The translations under genes and the position numbers were made by a program. 64,000 nucleotides of DNA, from NCBI GenBank assembly GCA_035550055.1, contig DASZRO010000047.1:1-64000 (forward strand), read 5' to 3'. This document shows, one piece after another, positions 33,525 to 45,864 of the stretch; the first letter of the stretch is position 1, and every line of letters begins with the position of its first letter. The notes below the pieces were generated by a model. That model ran no database searches. It was not told the DNA's origin and saw only the letters and a program-made list of their open reading frames with translations. Origin of the DNA: Mycobacteriales bacterium. GTDB taxonomy: Bacteria; Actinomycetota; Actinomycetes; JAFAQI01.

Positions 33525-34765
33525 GACCAACCACCGTGCTGTTCGCGTTGCGCGCCGCTGCGCCGGGTCGCGTTGGCGAGGTTCCAGTAGGTACGCCGAA
33601 GGCCGTGGACGATGCGGGAGCGGTGGCTCGCGCGGATGACGGCTCGCTTGACGAACGACTTCTTCGCCGCCTCGTCGCCGTCGTCACGAATGCCCTGGGC
33701 AGCGGCCTGCTCGGTCAGCATGGCGGTGATGATCGACAGCGCCGGGCGCAGCAGATCGTCACCGTCGACGTGGTCGGGACTGCGGGAGGCCTGACGTGAC
33801 GGACCCTTGACCGGCGCGAGGTCGGCCAGGTCGCCGACGATGTCGACTCCCGCGGCGCGCAGACCGGCGGCCACCCGCTTGGACTCCTTGGCCGCCCAGG
33901 CGAAGCGCTCTTTCGGCAGCTCGAGGCGCTCCGGCTTCGGCTCGTTCGCGAGCACCTGCGCCGCCAGCCGGTCCTTGACCGTGTTCATGTAGAACCAGTT
34001 CGGCAGCTCGGCGGGGATGGCCAGGTTGATCTGCCTGAGCAGCTCGGTCTCGGCGAGCCCGAGCGAGGCGTTGGACTCCGCGACCGAAGTGTCGACCCGG
34101 TCGGGGTCGACGCCGATGATCCCGGCGAAGCGCTGCCAGAGCAGGTCGGGCGCGCTGCCCCGCGGTGGCATCGTCACGACGTGCACCTGCTCGGGGGACA
34201 GACCCTGCGACCAGATTCGCAGGATCTCGAGAGTGTCGTGGACTCGCCAGAACCAGAACCGGCGCCGGTCCTCGGCGTCCGCCTCGTGGTCGATGATGTC
34301 GCCGACCCAGTCGTGCCAGCCGCGGGTGCTGCGGTGCTTGACGCTCTCCTGCCACTCGGCCGGGATGAGCGTCGCAAAGTCGCGTACGCCGAGGATCACG
34401 TGCACCTCGGCGTCGCCGAAGGACGCCAGCGCCCGCCCGGCCTGCGCCTCGCTGACCGCGGCGAGCAGCTCGTGGGAGATCACGGCCGCACGCGGCGCGC
34501 GCTGGGCCTGGCGGGCGATTCGCTCCCACGCCCCGGCGTAGGAGCCGATCGGGTCGTTGGGCTGCTGCGGGACCTCCCGCAGATCCATCGCGGCACGCCA
34601 GTGGGCGAGCGGACGCGGGCCGGGGAGCACGACGCCGTCGACGGCGAGCGCGGCGCGGTTGCGCCACATCACCTGCTGGAGGTGGGTGCTGCCGGTCTTG
34701 GGCTCGCCGACGTGCAGGAACACCTTGGACGGCCCAGAGCTGGTTGACCCCGGGTTGGCCCGCAC
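33521..34765 (-). CDS. Sulfotransferase family protein (upstream copy)
   Basis: A 414-residue paralogue of the downstream sulfotransferase. Its P-loop is GEPKTGSTHLQ (20-30), followed by ISHELLAAV and LGVRDFATLIPAEWQESVKHRSTRGW. The C-terminal third is longer and contains many Lys/Arg. GTG 34765 is chosen because TATCCT (a -10 element) ends 6 bases upstream and only 18 bp separate it from the divergent GT2 start, leaving no room for a longer start. First gene of the leftward operon. Tandem copies with divergent C-terminal halves suggest two acceptor positions or two acceptors; which sugar or lipid is sulfated is unknown. Confidence 0.8.
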   Translation of the reverse strand: MRANPGSTSSGPSKVFLHVGEPKTGSTHLQQVMWRNRAALAVDGVVLPGPRPLAHWRAAMDLREVPQQPNDPIGSYAGAWERIARQAQRAPRAAVISHELLAAVSEAQAGRALASFGDAEVHVILGVRDFATLIPAEWQESVKHRSTRGWHDWVGDIIDHEADAEDRRRFWFWRVHDTLEILRIWSQGLSPEQVHVVTMPPRGSAPDLLWQRFAGIIGVDPDRVDTSVAESNASLGLAETELLRQINLAIPAELPNWFYMNTVKDRLAAQVLANEPKPERLELPKERFAWAAKESKRVAAGLRAAGVDIVGDLADLAPVKGPSRQASRSPDHVDGDDLLRPALSIITAMLTEQAAAQGIRDDGDEAAKKSFVKRAVIRASHRSRIVHGLRRTYWNLANATRRSGAQREQHGGWS

Positions 34766-34783
34766 CGCCCTAGGATAATCGCG
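34766..34783. promoter_or_regulatory. Compact divergent promoter with overlapping -10 elements
   Basis: The whole gap between GTG 34765 (leftward) and GTG 34784 (rightward) is 18 bp. It contains TAGGAT (34771-34776) on the plus strand, 7 bases before the rightward GTG, and TATCCT (34777-34772) on the minus strand, 6 bases before the leftward GTG. Both fit TANNNT and overlap in five positions. No ribosome sites are possible, so both messages are predicted to be leaderless and the two polymerases cannot bind at once. Confidence 0.6.
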
Positions 34784-38855
<4,072 letters not shown>

Positions 38856-38875
38856 CCCCTGGTTCGGCTACGGTG

Positions 38876-39382
38876 ATGGCCGAAATGAGCACAGGTACGG
38901 CCGGGCCGTCTCTTCCGCCCGGGTCACAGATCATGCTGAGCGCGACGACGCCCGGCTGCAACGGTGACTGTCTGCGCCATCGCGAGGGCAAGGTGTTGCT
39001 GTCCCCGATCTCGCGGAACAGCTCCTCGCTGGATCGAGCCGACGCGACGTGGGTCGTGCGAGCGGGGTTGGCCGACCGCTCGAAGCTGTCGCTGGAAGCG
39101 CAGAACCTTCCCGGGAACTTCTTGCGCCATCACCATGGCGTGCTCGTCCTGCACTACAACGACGGCGACGAGCAGCACGCGTTGGACGCCACGTTCGACG
39201 TGTCGCCGGGCAAGAACGGGCAGGGCATCTCGTTGTCGTCGCCCGACTTCCCGTCTCGGTTCATCCGCCACTATGCGGGCGAGGTGTTCCTCGCCGCGCG
39301 CGGCGGACCAGAGCAGTGGGCGAGCGCGGCGTCATGGGAGGACGACGTCAGCTGGCTGGCACGTCCGCCCTGGACGGTGTGA
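38876..39382 (+). CDS. Lone AbfB/CBM42-like arabinofuranose-binding beta-trefoil protein
   Basis: A 168-residue protein made almost entirely of one AbfB (CBM42) beta-trefoil. The three lobes are visible as CLRH....KVLL (32-42), FLRHHHGVLVL (82-92) and FIRHYAGEVFL (129-139), with DATW and DATF strands between them. In CBM42 each lobe's His and a following Asp bind arabinofuranose side chains. Such modules normally sit in secreted arabinofuranosidases; this one has no signal peptide and no catalytic domain. ATG 38876 (or ATG 38885) starts 20 bp after glfT2 on the same strand, so it is probably co-transcribed. A role in sensing or holding furanose-containing glycan or its precursors is inference. 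Confidence 0.72.
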   Translation: MAEMSTGTAGPSLPPGSQIMLSATTPGCNGDCLRHREGKVLLSPISRNSSSLDRADATWVVRAGLADRSKLSLEAQNLPGNFLRHHHGVLVLHYNDGDEQHALDATFDVSPGKNGQGISLSSPDFPSRFIRHYAGEVFLAARGGPEQWASAASWEDDVSWLARPPWTV

Positions 39383-39409
39383 CCGGCCCACGGGCACCTG
39401 CGAGATCTC

Positions 39410-41713
39410 TCAGTCGGCCGAACGGGTGGCCGCCAGCTCTTCGGCGGCGTCCCACAGCTCACGGGCACGCACCCAGGTCGGCTTCCACGGCTTGAACCGC
39501 CCGGCCCAGTGAACGATCTTCGGGTCGTCGACGTCCTCGAGCCGCGGACACCAGTTCCACTCCCGGGCAAGGACCAGCCGATCGGCGCCGGCGTAGGCGT
39601 TGAGCACGGCCTGGTCGTTCATCTCGTAGCGCTCGATGTACGGGAAGTAGTTGCGGCAGAAGCCGTCGGCGCGCATCCGCGCGAGGTCGAACACGATCAC
39701 CCCGGCGTTGAACACGCCGAAGTCGAACGCGTGCCGCAGGTGGGTGCGGGCGATGAGCTCCTCGGCCATGTCGGGCCGGCCCTGGGCGCGCAGCCGGTAC
39801 GCGGTGCCGCGTAGCTCGTTGAAGCCGCTCTGGTAGCGCCAGCGGGTCGAGGACGCGGCGGCGATCGGGTGCCCCTGGAGATCGAGGTCCGCGAGCTCGG
39901 CGACGTCGGCGAGGCACACCGCGTCGATGTCGTGGTGCACCACGCGGTCGACGTCGTCGAGCAGCTCCGGCAACAGCAGTCGGTCCATCGTCGCGACCGT
40001 GAGGTGACTGATCATCGAAGCCAGGTCGCCGTGGTCGACTTCGTCGGTGGGCAGCCACACGAACGACACGGTCGGGAACAACGCCGCCAGTCGCGTGAAG
40101 TCGGCCGCGTCGTGGTCGCGGCACATGACGAACAGCCGGATCGGCCGACTGGCGCGGCGCACGATGGAGTCCAGGCACACCACCATCTGGTGCTTGAGGT
40201 TGCCGTCGAGGGAGAACTCGAGGTTGATCTCGGGACCCTCGCCAGCCGGTTCGGTGCGTTCGACGACGACCCGTTTCGCTCGGATCGAGCGGCAGACGCC
40301 GTCGATGTCCAGCTTCAGCGGAAGCGGTTCGGCGTAGTCCGCGTCGCGTGCCAGGCCTTTGGCGACTGCGGGTGCACACGCCGCACGCCACGCGTCGTAC
40401 ACGGCTTGCTCGTCGTCACCGGCCACGATCCTGGTGACGACGTCGGACAGGGCGTCGGGGGCGTCCTCGGCGAGGAATGCCGCAACCCCTGCCGCGCGCA
40501 TCAGCCAGTAGGTGTCCCAGTCGGCGCAGCCGACCGGACCGCAACGTCGAAGCTGGTCGAGCGCGGCCGGGACGAGGGTGCGCAGCCCGACGACGCCGTC
40601 GACGGTGATCGAGGCGAAGATCGGCCGGTAGCGGTCGTCGAACGGGAAGTTCGCCGTTACGCCGAACAGCGGCAGCGGCAGCTTGCCGATCACCGGCAGC
40701 CAGGTCCCTCGCGGGACGTCGGCGTACGCCGTGGCGTTGCGTCCCGCGGCGTAGAGCCACACGGTGGTCGAACCGGTGCCGGCGGTGCGGTCACCCGGCC
40801 GTCGGGCCATGAAGTCGTTGACCTGCCGGACCACCTGGACGTCGCCGTCGAAGCGGGTGTCCCGCGTCTTCGAAAGAAGCTCGAGCATGGTCCGCCGCTG
40901 CCGTCGATCGGGCTTGCGGGTCCGGCGCTTGGAATGCTCGGGCGAGCGTTCGTCGAGCAGCACGAAGGCGATCGGACGCCTCGCGTCGCGGTCGTCACGT
41001 TTGGTGCGCCGGCCGTACCAGCGGGCCAGCTCCGCGGCGCGCTGCAACGTGACCGGGTCGCCCTTCGCCTGCGCGATCGCCCGCTCGATCGCCCACTTCG
41101 ACAGGTCCTCCTCGCCGTAGGCGAAAGCGACGTTGGCGATCCCGCGCCAGCCGACCGCGGAGATCGCCGGTTGCAGCTCGCCGGCTCGGAGCCGGTTGAG
41201 GACACCAACCGCCTCGTCGGGCGCAACGGCGAACGCGGCGCGGAAGAACTCGCCCGGCGCGAGTGGCAGCACGGCCGCCGGGTCGTGGCGACGCAGCAGC
41301 TCCCAGGCGAAGCCGGGCTGCCAGTCGAAGATCGCGAGGATCGCACGGCAGACGTCCCCGGCGAGGGCGGTCTCGGCGTTGCGCTGCACGGCCAGGGCCA
41401 GGGTGCGAGCCCTGCCTTCGCGGCCGCGGTTCATCACGGCGCGGAAGGCGGCGACGGACGCGGCCTGGATGTCGGCGGTGCGTTCGAGGGTGAGGGTGAA
41501 GTCGTCGTAGGTCCGCTTGGCGATGAGCGCGTGCTCGATCTTCTCGATCCGGTCGACCGGCGGCAGGTGAAGCCCGCGGCTGGCCCGCCCACCCGGCAGC
41601 ACCTTCGCGTGGCGGACCTCGAGGCGCCGGTACATCAGGACCAGGCGGTCGATGCGCTGTTTGCGCTCCGTGATCGCGCGGGGCACGACACGGTAGAGGA
41701 ATCGGGAGGGCAC
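39410..41713 (-). CDS. Large glycosyltransferase with C-terminal GT8 domain
   Basis: A 767-residue protein. The C-terminal 300 residues are a family-8 transferase (LgtC/glycogenin fold): start region INLEFSLDGNLKHQMVVCLDSIV, metal motif Asp595-x-Asp597 in VVHHDIDAV, FNAGVIVFDLARMR, YEMNDQAVLNAY and the terminal HWAGRFKPW that binds the donor phosphate. The N-terminal 450 residues have no recognised domain: residues 1-240 are helical with repeat-like character (AISAVGWRGIANVAFAYGEEDLSKWAIERAI), and 240-450 hold an alpha/beta part (RRPIAFVLLDERSPEHSKRR, then STTVWLYAAGRN). It probably transfers galactose or glucose to a surface glycan. It is convergent with the CBM42 gene, 27 bp apart. Confidence 0.75.
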   Translation of the reverse strand: MPSRFLYRVVPRAITERKQRIDRLVLMYRRLEVRHAKVLPGGRASRGLHLPPVDRIEKIEHALIAKRTYDDFTLTLERTADIQAASVAAFRAVMNRGREGRARTLALAVQRNAETALAGDVCRAILAIFDWQPGFAWELLRRHDPAAVLPLAPGEFFRAAFAVAPDEAVGVLNRLRAGELQPAISAVGWRGIANVAFAYGEEDLSKWAIERAIAQAKGDPVTLQRAAELARWYGRRTKRDDRDARRPIAFVLLDERSPEHSKRRTRKPDRRQRRTMLELLSKTRDTRFDGDVQVVRQVNDFMARRPGDRTAGTGSTTVWLYAAGRNATAYADVPRGTWLPVIGKLPLPLFGVTANFPFDDRYRPIFASITVDGVVGLRTLVPAALDQLRRCGPVGCADWDTYWLMRAAGVAAFLAEDAPDALSDVVTRIVAGDDEQAVYDAWRAACAPAVAKGLARDADYAEPLPLKLDIDGVCRSIRAKRVVVERTEPAGEGPEINLEFSLDGNLKHQMVVCLDSIVRRASRPIRLFVMCRDHDAADFTRLAALFPTVSFVWLPTDEVDHGDLASMISHLTVATMDRLLLPELLDDVDRVVHHDIDAVCLADVAELADLDLQGHPIAAASSTRWRYQSGFNELRGTAYRLRAQGRPDMAEELIARTHLRHAFDFGVFNAGVIVFDLARMRADGFCRNYFPYIERYEMNDQAVLNAYAGADRLVLAREWNWCPRLEDVDDPKIVHWAGRFKPWKPTWVRARELWDAAEELAATRSAD

Positions 41714-41799
41714 GCGGGACGTCGCCTAGGACCGGGAGCTCGGGACCGTCCGACGCTAGCCGAGAACCCTGCGAGGTTGCTGAGCGATTCCTGAAAGGG

Positions 41800-42687
41800 T
41801 CACGGGCTCGTGGCGGTCGGTGTCGGCGCTCCCGTCGCGGCCGTGGCCGGGGTCGTGGGGGTCGCGGTCGGTGTCGCCGACCCCGCCGGAGCGGAGTTGT
41901 CCCCGTCCGGCTCGGCGGCACCGGAGCCGTCCGGCGTACCGGTTGCGTAGACCCCCGTCGCGTCGGAGAGTCGTACGAGTGCCGTCGCGGGCGGGTAGCC
42001 GTCGGCGATCTTGATGACGCCGACCCCGTCCTGGAGCGGCAATGCCGTCCACGACGTGCCGTCCGGGCTGTAGTCGATCTCGGTGGTGCCCGGCCGGCCC
42101 ACCACGACGAGCCAGTGCGGGACGTCGCCGCCGACCATGTCGTGACCGGCGCGAGTCGGTGTGGCGAAGGACGACCAGGTCATGGCGGGTACGACGTCGC
42201 CGGTGCTGGTGCCGAAGTCCGGAGCACCGTCCCAGCCTTGGAGCCACTGGACGACGTCGGGCTGGGTCGAGTCGGTGAACATCACCCAGTCGGTCCCGTC
42301 GGGTGTCGTGCCGGTTGCGTAGACGTCGATCGGCCCACCGCCGCTGGTCGCCTCATAGGAGTGGTTGGCGGCGTCGAGGAACGTCTGGTCGACCGGGCCG
42401 TCGTGGCGGTCCGCCTGCCAGGTCTGCCACCACGGCGCGGCCGCGGTCGAGTCGCCGGCCAGCGGGGTCACGACGGCGGAGCTGCCGCCGCCGGTGTCGC
42501 CGGCGACGACCACGCCGATTCCCGCCACCGCGGCGACCGTGAGGACCGCGCCGCCGGCCGCCGTCGCCCGTCGTACGGTGCGTCGCCGCCGGCCTCGCTG
42601 CACCACGACGTGGTGCAGATCGGGGAACTCGCCGGCCTCGTCGGCGAGGTCGCGCAGGCCGGAGCGGAGCAGGTCGTCGACGTTCAT
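41800..42687 (-). CDS. Membrane protein coupled to sigma factor, putative anti-sigma factor
   Basis: A 295-residue protein. A cytosolic N-terminus of about 40 residues (MNVDDLLRSGLRDLADEAGEFPDLHHVVVQRGRRRR) precedes one transmembrane helix (AAAGGAVLTVAAVAGIGVVVAG) and an exported domain ending in a Thr/Pro/Ala-rich tail (PTATPTTPATAATGAPTPT). The exported part has YATGTTPDG repeated as YATGTPDGSG, suggesting a beta repeat. ATG 42687 overlaps the sigma stop (ATGA). Layout parallels the pair at 24573/25091 but the exported domains are unrelated. No zinc-binding anti-sigma motif. The anti-sigma role is inferred from coupling only. An 86-bp gap to the GT8 gene shows nothing distinctive. Confidence 0.6.
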   Translation of the reverse strand: MNVDDLLRSGLRDLADEAGEFPDLHHVVVQRGRRRRTVRRATAAGGAVLTVAAVAGIGVVVAGDTGGGSSAVVTPLAGDSTAAAPWWQTWQADRHDGPVDQTFLDAANHSYEATSGGGPIDVYATGTTPDGTDWVMFTDSTQPDVVQWLQGWDGAPDFGTSTGDVVPAMTWSSFATPTRAGHDMVGGDVPHWLVVVGRPGTTEIDYSPDGTSWTALPLQDGVGVIKIADGYPPATALVRLSDATGVYATGTPDGSGAAEPDGDNSAPAGSATPTATPTTPATAATGAPTPTATSP

Positions 42688-43193
42688 GAATGTGTCCAAT
42701 CGGTCGCGCCGAGCGTCGCGGCCTCGGCGGGGGCACGGAGATGGGTCAGCGCGCGCGAGATCTGGCTGCGGACCGTCGGCTCACTGCAGCCGAGGGTCTC
42801 GGCGATCTGGGCGTCGGTGTAGTCGGCGTAGTAGCGAAGGACCACGGCGGCGCGTTGCCTGGGCGGCAGGTCGCGCAGCATCCGGCGTACCGCGTCGGCG
42901 GTCGCGTTGGCTTCCGCGTGGTCCGGCGTGGTGGTGTCGGGGACGGCGGCGCGCGGCTCGGTCCGGCCTCGGTGGCGGCGCCACCGGGACACGTGCCGGT
43001 TGACCAGCATGCGGCGTACGTATGCCTCGGGCGAGTCGACACGCTCGATGCGCCGCCAGCTTGCGTAGGCCGACGCGAGGGTGTCCTGGAGCAGGTCCTC
43101 GGCCTCGTGGCGGTCGCGGCACAGCAACGTCGCGAACCGGGTCAGCTCGGGGCCGCGACCGACGACGAACTCGCGGAACGAGTCCTCACCCAT
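42684..43193 (-). CDS. SigE-family ECF RNA polymerase sigma factor
   Basis: A 169-residue ECF sigma factor. Region 2 contains LTRFATLLCRDRHEAEDLLQDTLASAYASWRRI, region 4 contains MLRDLPPRQRAAVVLRYYADYTDAQIAETLGCSEPTVRSQISRALTHLR. ATG 43193 follows AAAGGG at 7 bases; upstream sequence in frame is not protein-like. It is divergent from the AhpD-like gene (60 bp gap) and coupled to the membrane protein downstream. It is the second such pair in this window, suggesting several independent envelope-signal circuits. Confidence 0.9.
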   Translation of the reverse strand: MGEDSFREFVVGRGPELTRFATLLCRDRHEAEDLLQDTLASAYASWRRIERVDSPEAYVRRMLVNRHVSRWRRHRGRTEPRAAVPDTTTPDHAEANATADAVRRMLRDLPPRQRAAVVLRYYADYTDAQIAETLGCSEPTVRSQISRALTHLRAPAEAATLGATDWTHS

Positions 43194-43253
43194 GCCCGGC
43201 CCTTTCGTCGTCACAACCATGACAACGCACGCGGGACGCGAGACGCTGCACGC

Positions 43254-43769
43254 ATGGCCCGGATTTCTCTGCCCGACGGCGACGGACTCGACGTCGTCAA
43301 GGCGCTGTCGCTGCGACCGGAGTTCGCGGCGGCGGTCGGCGCGATGAACGCTGCCACGTTTGCGAGCACGCTGGACTGGCGGTTGCACGAACTGGTCCGG
43401 ATGCGGATCGCGATCATCAACGGCTGCACCGTCTGCCTGTCGTGGCGCTCGCCGGAAGCAATCGACGCGGGCCTGACCGAGGACGTGCTGACCGGCGTGG
43501 CGGGGTGGCGGGACGCCACCGACTACAGCGATGCCGAGCGGGTGGCGTTGGAGTACACCGAGGCGTTCTGCGGCGACTCGTTGTCGATCGGCGACGACCT
43601 GCTGGCGCGCCTCGAACAGCACTTCGACCCGGGTGAGATCGTCGAGCTGTCGCTGGTCATCGGCAAGTACCTGTCGCAGGGCAGGTTCATGCAGGTGCTC
43701 GGCCTGGACCAGACGTGTTCGCTTCCCGACTTCGCGGCTCCGGTCGCCTCATTGAATGGGACCTCGTGA
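43254..43769 (+). CDS. Carboxymuconolactone decarboxylase / AhpD-like protein
   Basis: A 171-residue all-helical protein of the CMD family. The core reads HELVRMRIAIINGCTVCLSW, with Glu46 and a Cys58-x-x-Cys61 redox pair typical of AhpD-type alkyl-hydroperoxide reductases; the His that follows the second Cys by four positions in AhpD is Arg here, so peroxidase activity is uncertain. A second helical pair (SDAERVALEYTEAFCGD) is normal for the family. ATG 43254 lacks a strong ribosome site. Its stop overlaps the start of the next gene (GTGA), so it is co-translated with a dihydrodipicolinate-reductase-like enzyme. Confidence 0.8.
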   Translation: MARISLPDGDGLDVVKALSLRPEFAAAVGAMNAATFASTLDWRLHELVRMRIAIINGCTVCLSWRSPEAIDAGLTEDVLTGVAGWRDATDYSDAERVALEYTEAFCGDSLSIGDDLLARLEQHFDPGEIVELSLVIGKYLSQGRFMQVLGLDQTCSLPDFAAPVASLNGTS

Positions 43770-44836
43770 CCTACAAAGTCGTGCAGTGGAGCACCGGACA
43801 CGTCGGCAAGCACGCGATCGCCGGCATCGACGCGCGTCCCGACGTCGAGCTGGTCGGGCTGTGGGTGTCCAACCCGGACAAGGTCGGCAAGGACGCCGGT
43901 GAGCTCGCCGGGCTCGGTCGCACGCTCGGTGTCGCGGCGACCAACGACGCCGAGGCGCTGCTCGCGTTGAAGCCGGACTGCATCGTGCACACCGCGTGGG
44001 CGGACGACCGGATCACCGATGCGCTCGCCGACCTCGCGCGCTTCCTGCGCGCCGGCATCAACGTGGTGTCGTCGAGTCCGGTGTTCCTGCAGTATCCGTA
44101 CGGCGTTGCCGACGAGATGGCCGCGGACGTGATCGCGGCGGCGCACGAAGGCGGCGCGTCGATCTTCGTCAACGGCGTCGACCCAGGGTTCGGCAACGAT
44201 GCGCTGCCGCTGTTGGTCACCGGAATCAGCGAGCGGATCGACGAGGTGCGCTGCATCGAGCTGCTCAACTACGCGACGTACGACCAGGCGGATGTGCTCG
44301 GTCCCCTGATGGGCTTCGGGATGTCGCTGGAGGAGACGCCATTCATCCTGCTGCCCGGCGTGCTGACGATGGCGTGGGGCAGCGTCGTCCATCAGCTCGC
44401 GAAGGCGCTCGACGTGACGTTGGACGCGGTCGAGGAGAGCTACACCCGCTTCCCGGCGCCGGAGGACTTCGACATCCCGACCGGGACCATCGCTGCGGGC
44501 ACGCAGGCAGCGCTGCGCTTCGAGGTGCGCGGGATGGTGGGCGGGAAGCCTCGACTGGTGCTCGAGCACGTGACGCGGCTGCGTGACGACCTCGCGTCGG
44601 ACTGGCCGCAGCCGGCTGGCCACGGCTGCTACCGGGTGATCGTCAGCGGGGAGCCGAACTACACCGTCGATTTGCAGCTGCTGGGCAGCGACGGCGACCA
44701 CAACACGGCGGGCTTGAAGGCGACGGCGATGCGGCTGATCAACGCGCTGCCCCACGTCGTCGAAGCGGCACCCGGCCTGGTCACCGCCCTCGACCTGCCG
44801 CTCGTCGTGGGCAACGGCTTGGTGCAAACGGCGTGA
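43766..44836 (+). CDS. Dihydrodipicolinate-reductase-like NAD(P)-dependent oxidoreductase
   Basis: A 356-residue Rossmann-fold protein. The N-terminus YKVVQWSTGHVGKHAIAGI is a variant dinucleotide-binding loop, followed by LVGLWVSNPDKVGKDAGELAG and a DapB-like layout. Actinobacteria carry many such paralogues, including 2,4-diaminopentanoate-dehydrogenase-like proteins, and the true lysine-pathway DapB is about 100 residues shorter, so a different amine or keto substrate is likely. GTG 43766 overlaps the AhpD-like stop (GTGA). The two may act together in oxidation of a small metabolite; this is inference. A 99-bp gap follows before the next gene. Confidence 0.72.
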   Translation: MTYKVVQWSTGHVGKHAIAGIDARPDVELVGLWVSNPDKVGKDAGELAGLGRTLGVAATNDAEALLALKPDCIVHTAWADDRITDALADLARFLRAGINVVSSSPVFLQYPYGVADEMAADVIAAAHEGGASIFVNGVDPGFGNDALPLLVTGISERIDEVRCIELLNYATYDQADVLGPLMGFGMSLEETPFILLPGVLTMAWGSVVHQLAKALDVTLDAVEESYTRFPAPEDFDIPTGTIAAGTQAALRFEVRGMVGGKPRLVLEHVTRLRDDLASDWPQPAGHGCYRVIVSGEPNYTVDLQLLGSDGDHNTAGLKATAMRLINALPHVVEAAPGLVTALDLPLVVGNGLVQTA

Positions 44837-44935
44837 GATGCCTGGATCGGGAATAAGTTTCCGGTTCCGGGACGCTTCGTGCCAAAGTAGTAAGACGACG
44901 TAAGTATCCGGGCGGTCGGGCGGGGAGGTTCACTT

Positions 44936-45850
44936 TTGACCTCAGAACGCGTCGACGTCACCGCATCGGAATCGTCGCCCGCCGATGACACGCTTTCGAT
45001 CGTGCACTCCCCGGACCCGGTCGTCTCGGTGACCGAGGCGCAGCGGCTCGGCTGGTACCGCCGCCTGCAGACCCACCGCAAGACCTGGATGGCGATCCGC
45101 GGCTTCCGCGAGATCCTGCTGATCGCGGGCGTCTACTCCCTCTACGACGCAACGCGGTACCTGGTCGCCGGCAAGTCGAGCGAGGCGTTCGAGAACGGTC
45201 ACTCGATCCTGCACTTCGAGAAGGTCGTGGGCCTCGCGCCCGAACACTGGCTCAACAAGGCGTTCTCGGCGCACATGGCGCTCGGTCTGCCCGCCGACTA
45301 CATCTACGCGACGCTGCACTACATCGTGACGCCCGTCGTCCTCGTCTGGATGTGGCGGCGGCACGGCTCGGCGTACTCGCAGGCGCGCTCGGTGCTGATG
45401 GTCGCGACGATTCTGGGACTGGTCGGCTTCTCGCTGCTGCCGGTCGCGCCGCCGCGACTGTTGCCCGACTTCATCGACACGATGGCGAAGTTCTCCCACT
45501 ACGGCTGGTGGAGCAACGCGGCGAGCGCGCCGCGCGGGCTCGGTGCGGACACCAACCAGTACGCCGCGCTGCCGTCCCTGCACGTCGGGTGGGCGCTGTG
45601 GTGCGGCTGGCAGCTCGTGCAGTACGGCAGGCATCGGGTGACCCAGGTGCTCGGCGCGCTCTACCCGATCGTGCTCTCGGTCGTGGTCATGGCGACCGCG
45701 AACCATTACCTGATCGACGTCCTGGCCGGCTTCGTCACGGTCGCCCTTGCGTTCGGAATCGTGCGGCTGCTCACCATGGCCGGTCTGGTACTGCCGCCGG
45801 GCGCGCAGGCGCCCGACGTACCCGCCGGCGTGGAGCCGTCGACCGCCTAG
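44936..45850 (+). CDS. PAP2-superfamily integral membrane protein
   Basis: A 304-residue membrane protein with about six helices. The PAP2 catalytic motifs are SLHVGWALW (His of motif 2) and ANHYLIDVLAGF (His and Asp of motif 3), typical of the PAP2_3/inositol-phosphotransferase-like branch (Aur1-related) that moves or removes lipid-linked phosphate groups. The cytosolic N-terminus of about 50 residues is hydrophilic. The start is a TTG at 44936, supported by GGGGAGG 7 bases upstream; no ATG or GTG nearby fits as well. In mycobacteria related enzymes act in phosphatidylinositol and polyprenyl-phosphate metabolism, which would suit a cell-wall-rich organism. Confidence 0.8.
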   Translation: MTSERVDVTASESSPADDTLSIVHSPDPVVSVTEAQRLGWYRRLQTHRKTWMAIRGFREILLIAGVYSLYDATRYLVAGKSSEAFENGHSILHFEKVVGLAPEHWLNKAFSAHMALGLPADYIYATLHYIVTPVVLVWMWRRHGSAYSQARSVLMVATILGLVGFSLLPVAPPRLLPDFIDTMAKFSHYGWWSNAASAPRGLGADTNQYAALPSLHVGWALWCGWQLVQYGRHRVTQVLGALYPIVLSVVVMATANHYLIDVLAGFVTVALAFGIVRLLTMAGLVLPPGAQAPDVPAGVEPSTA

Positions 45851-45864
45851 TCCAGACTCGAACG

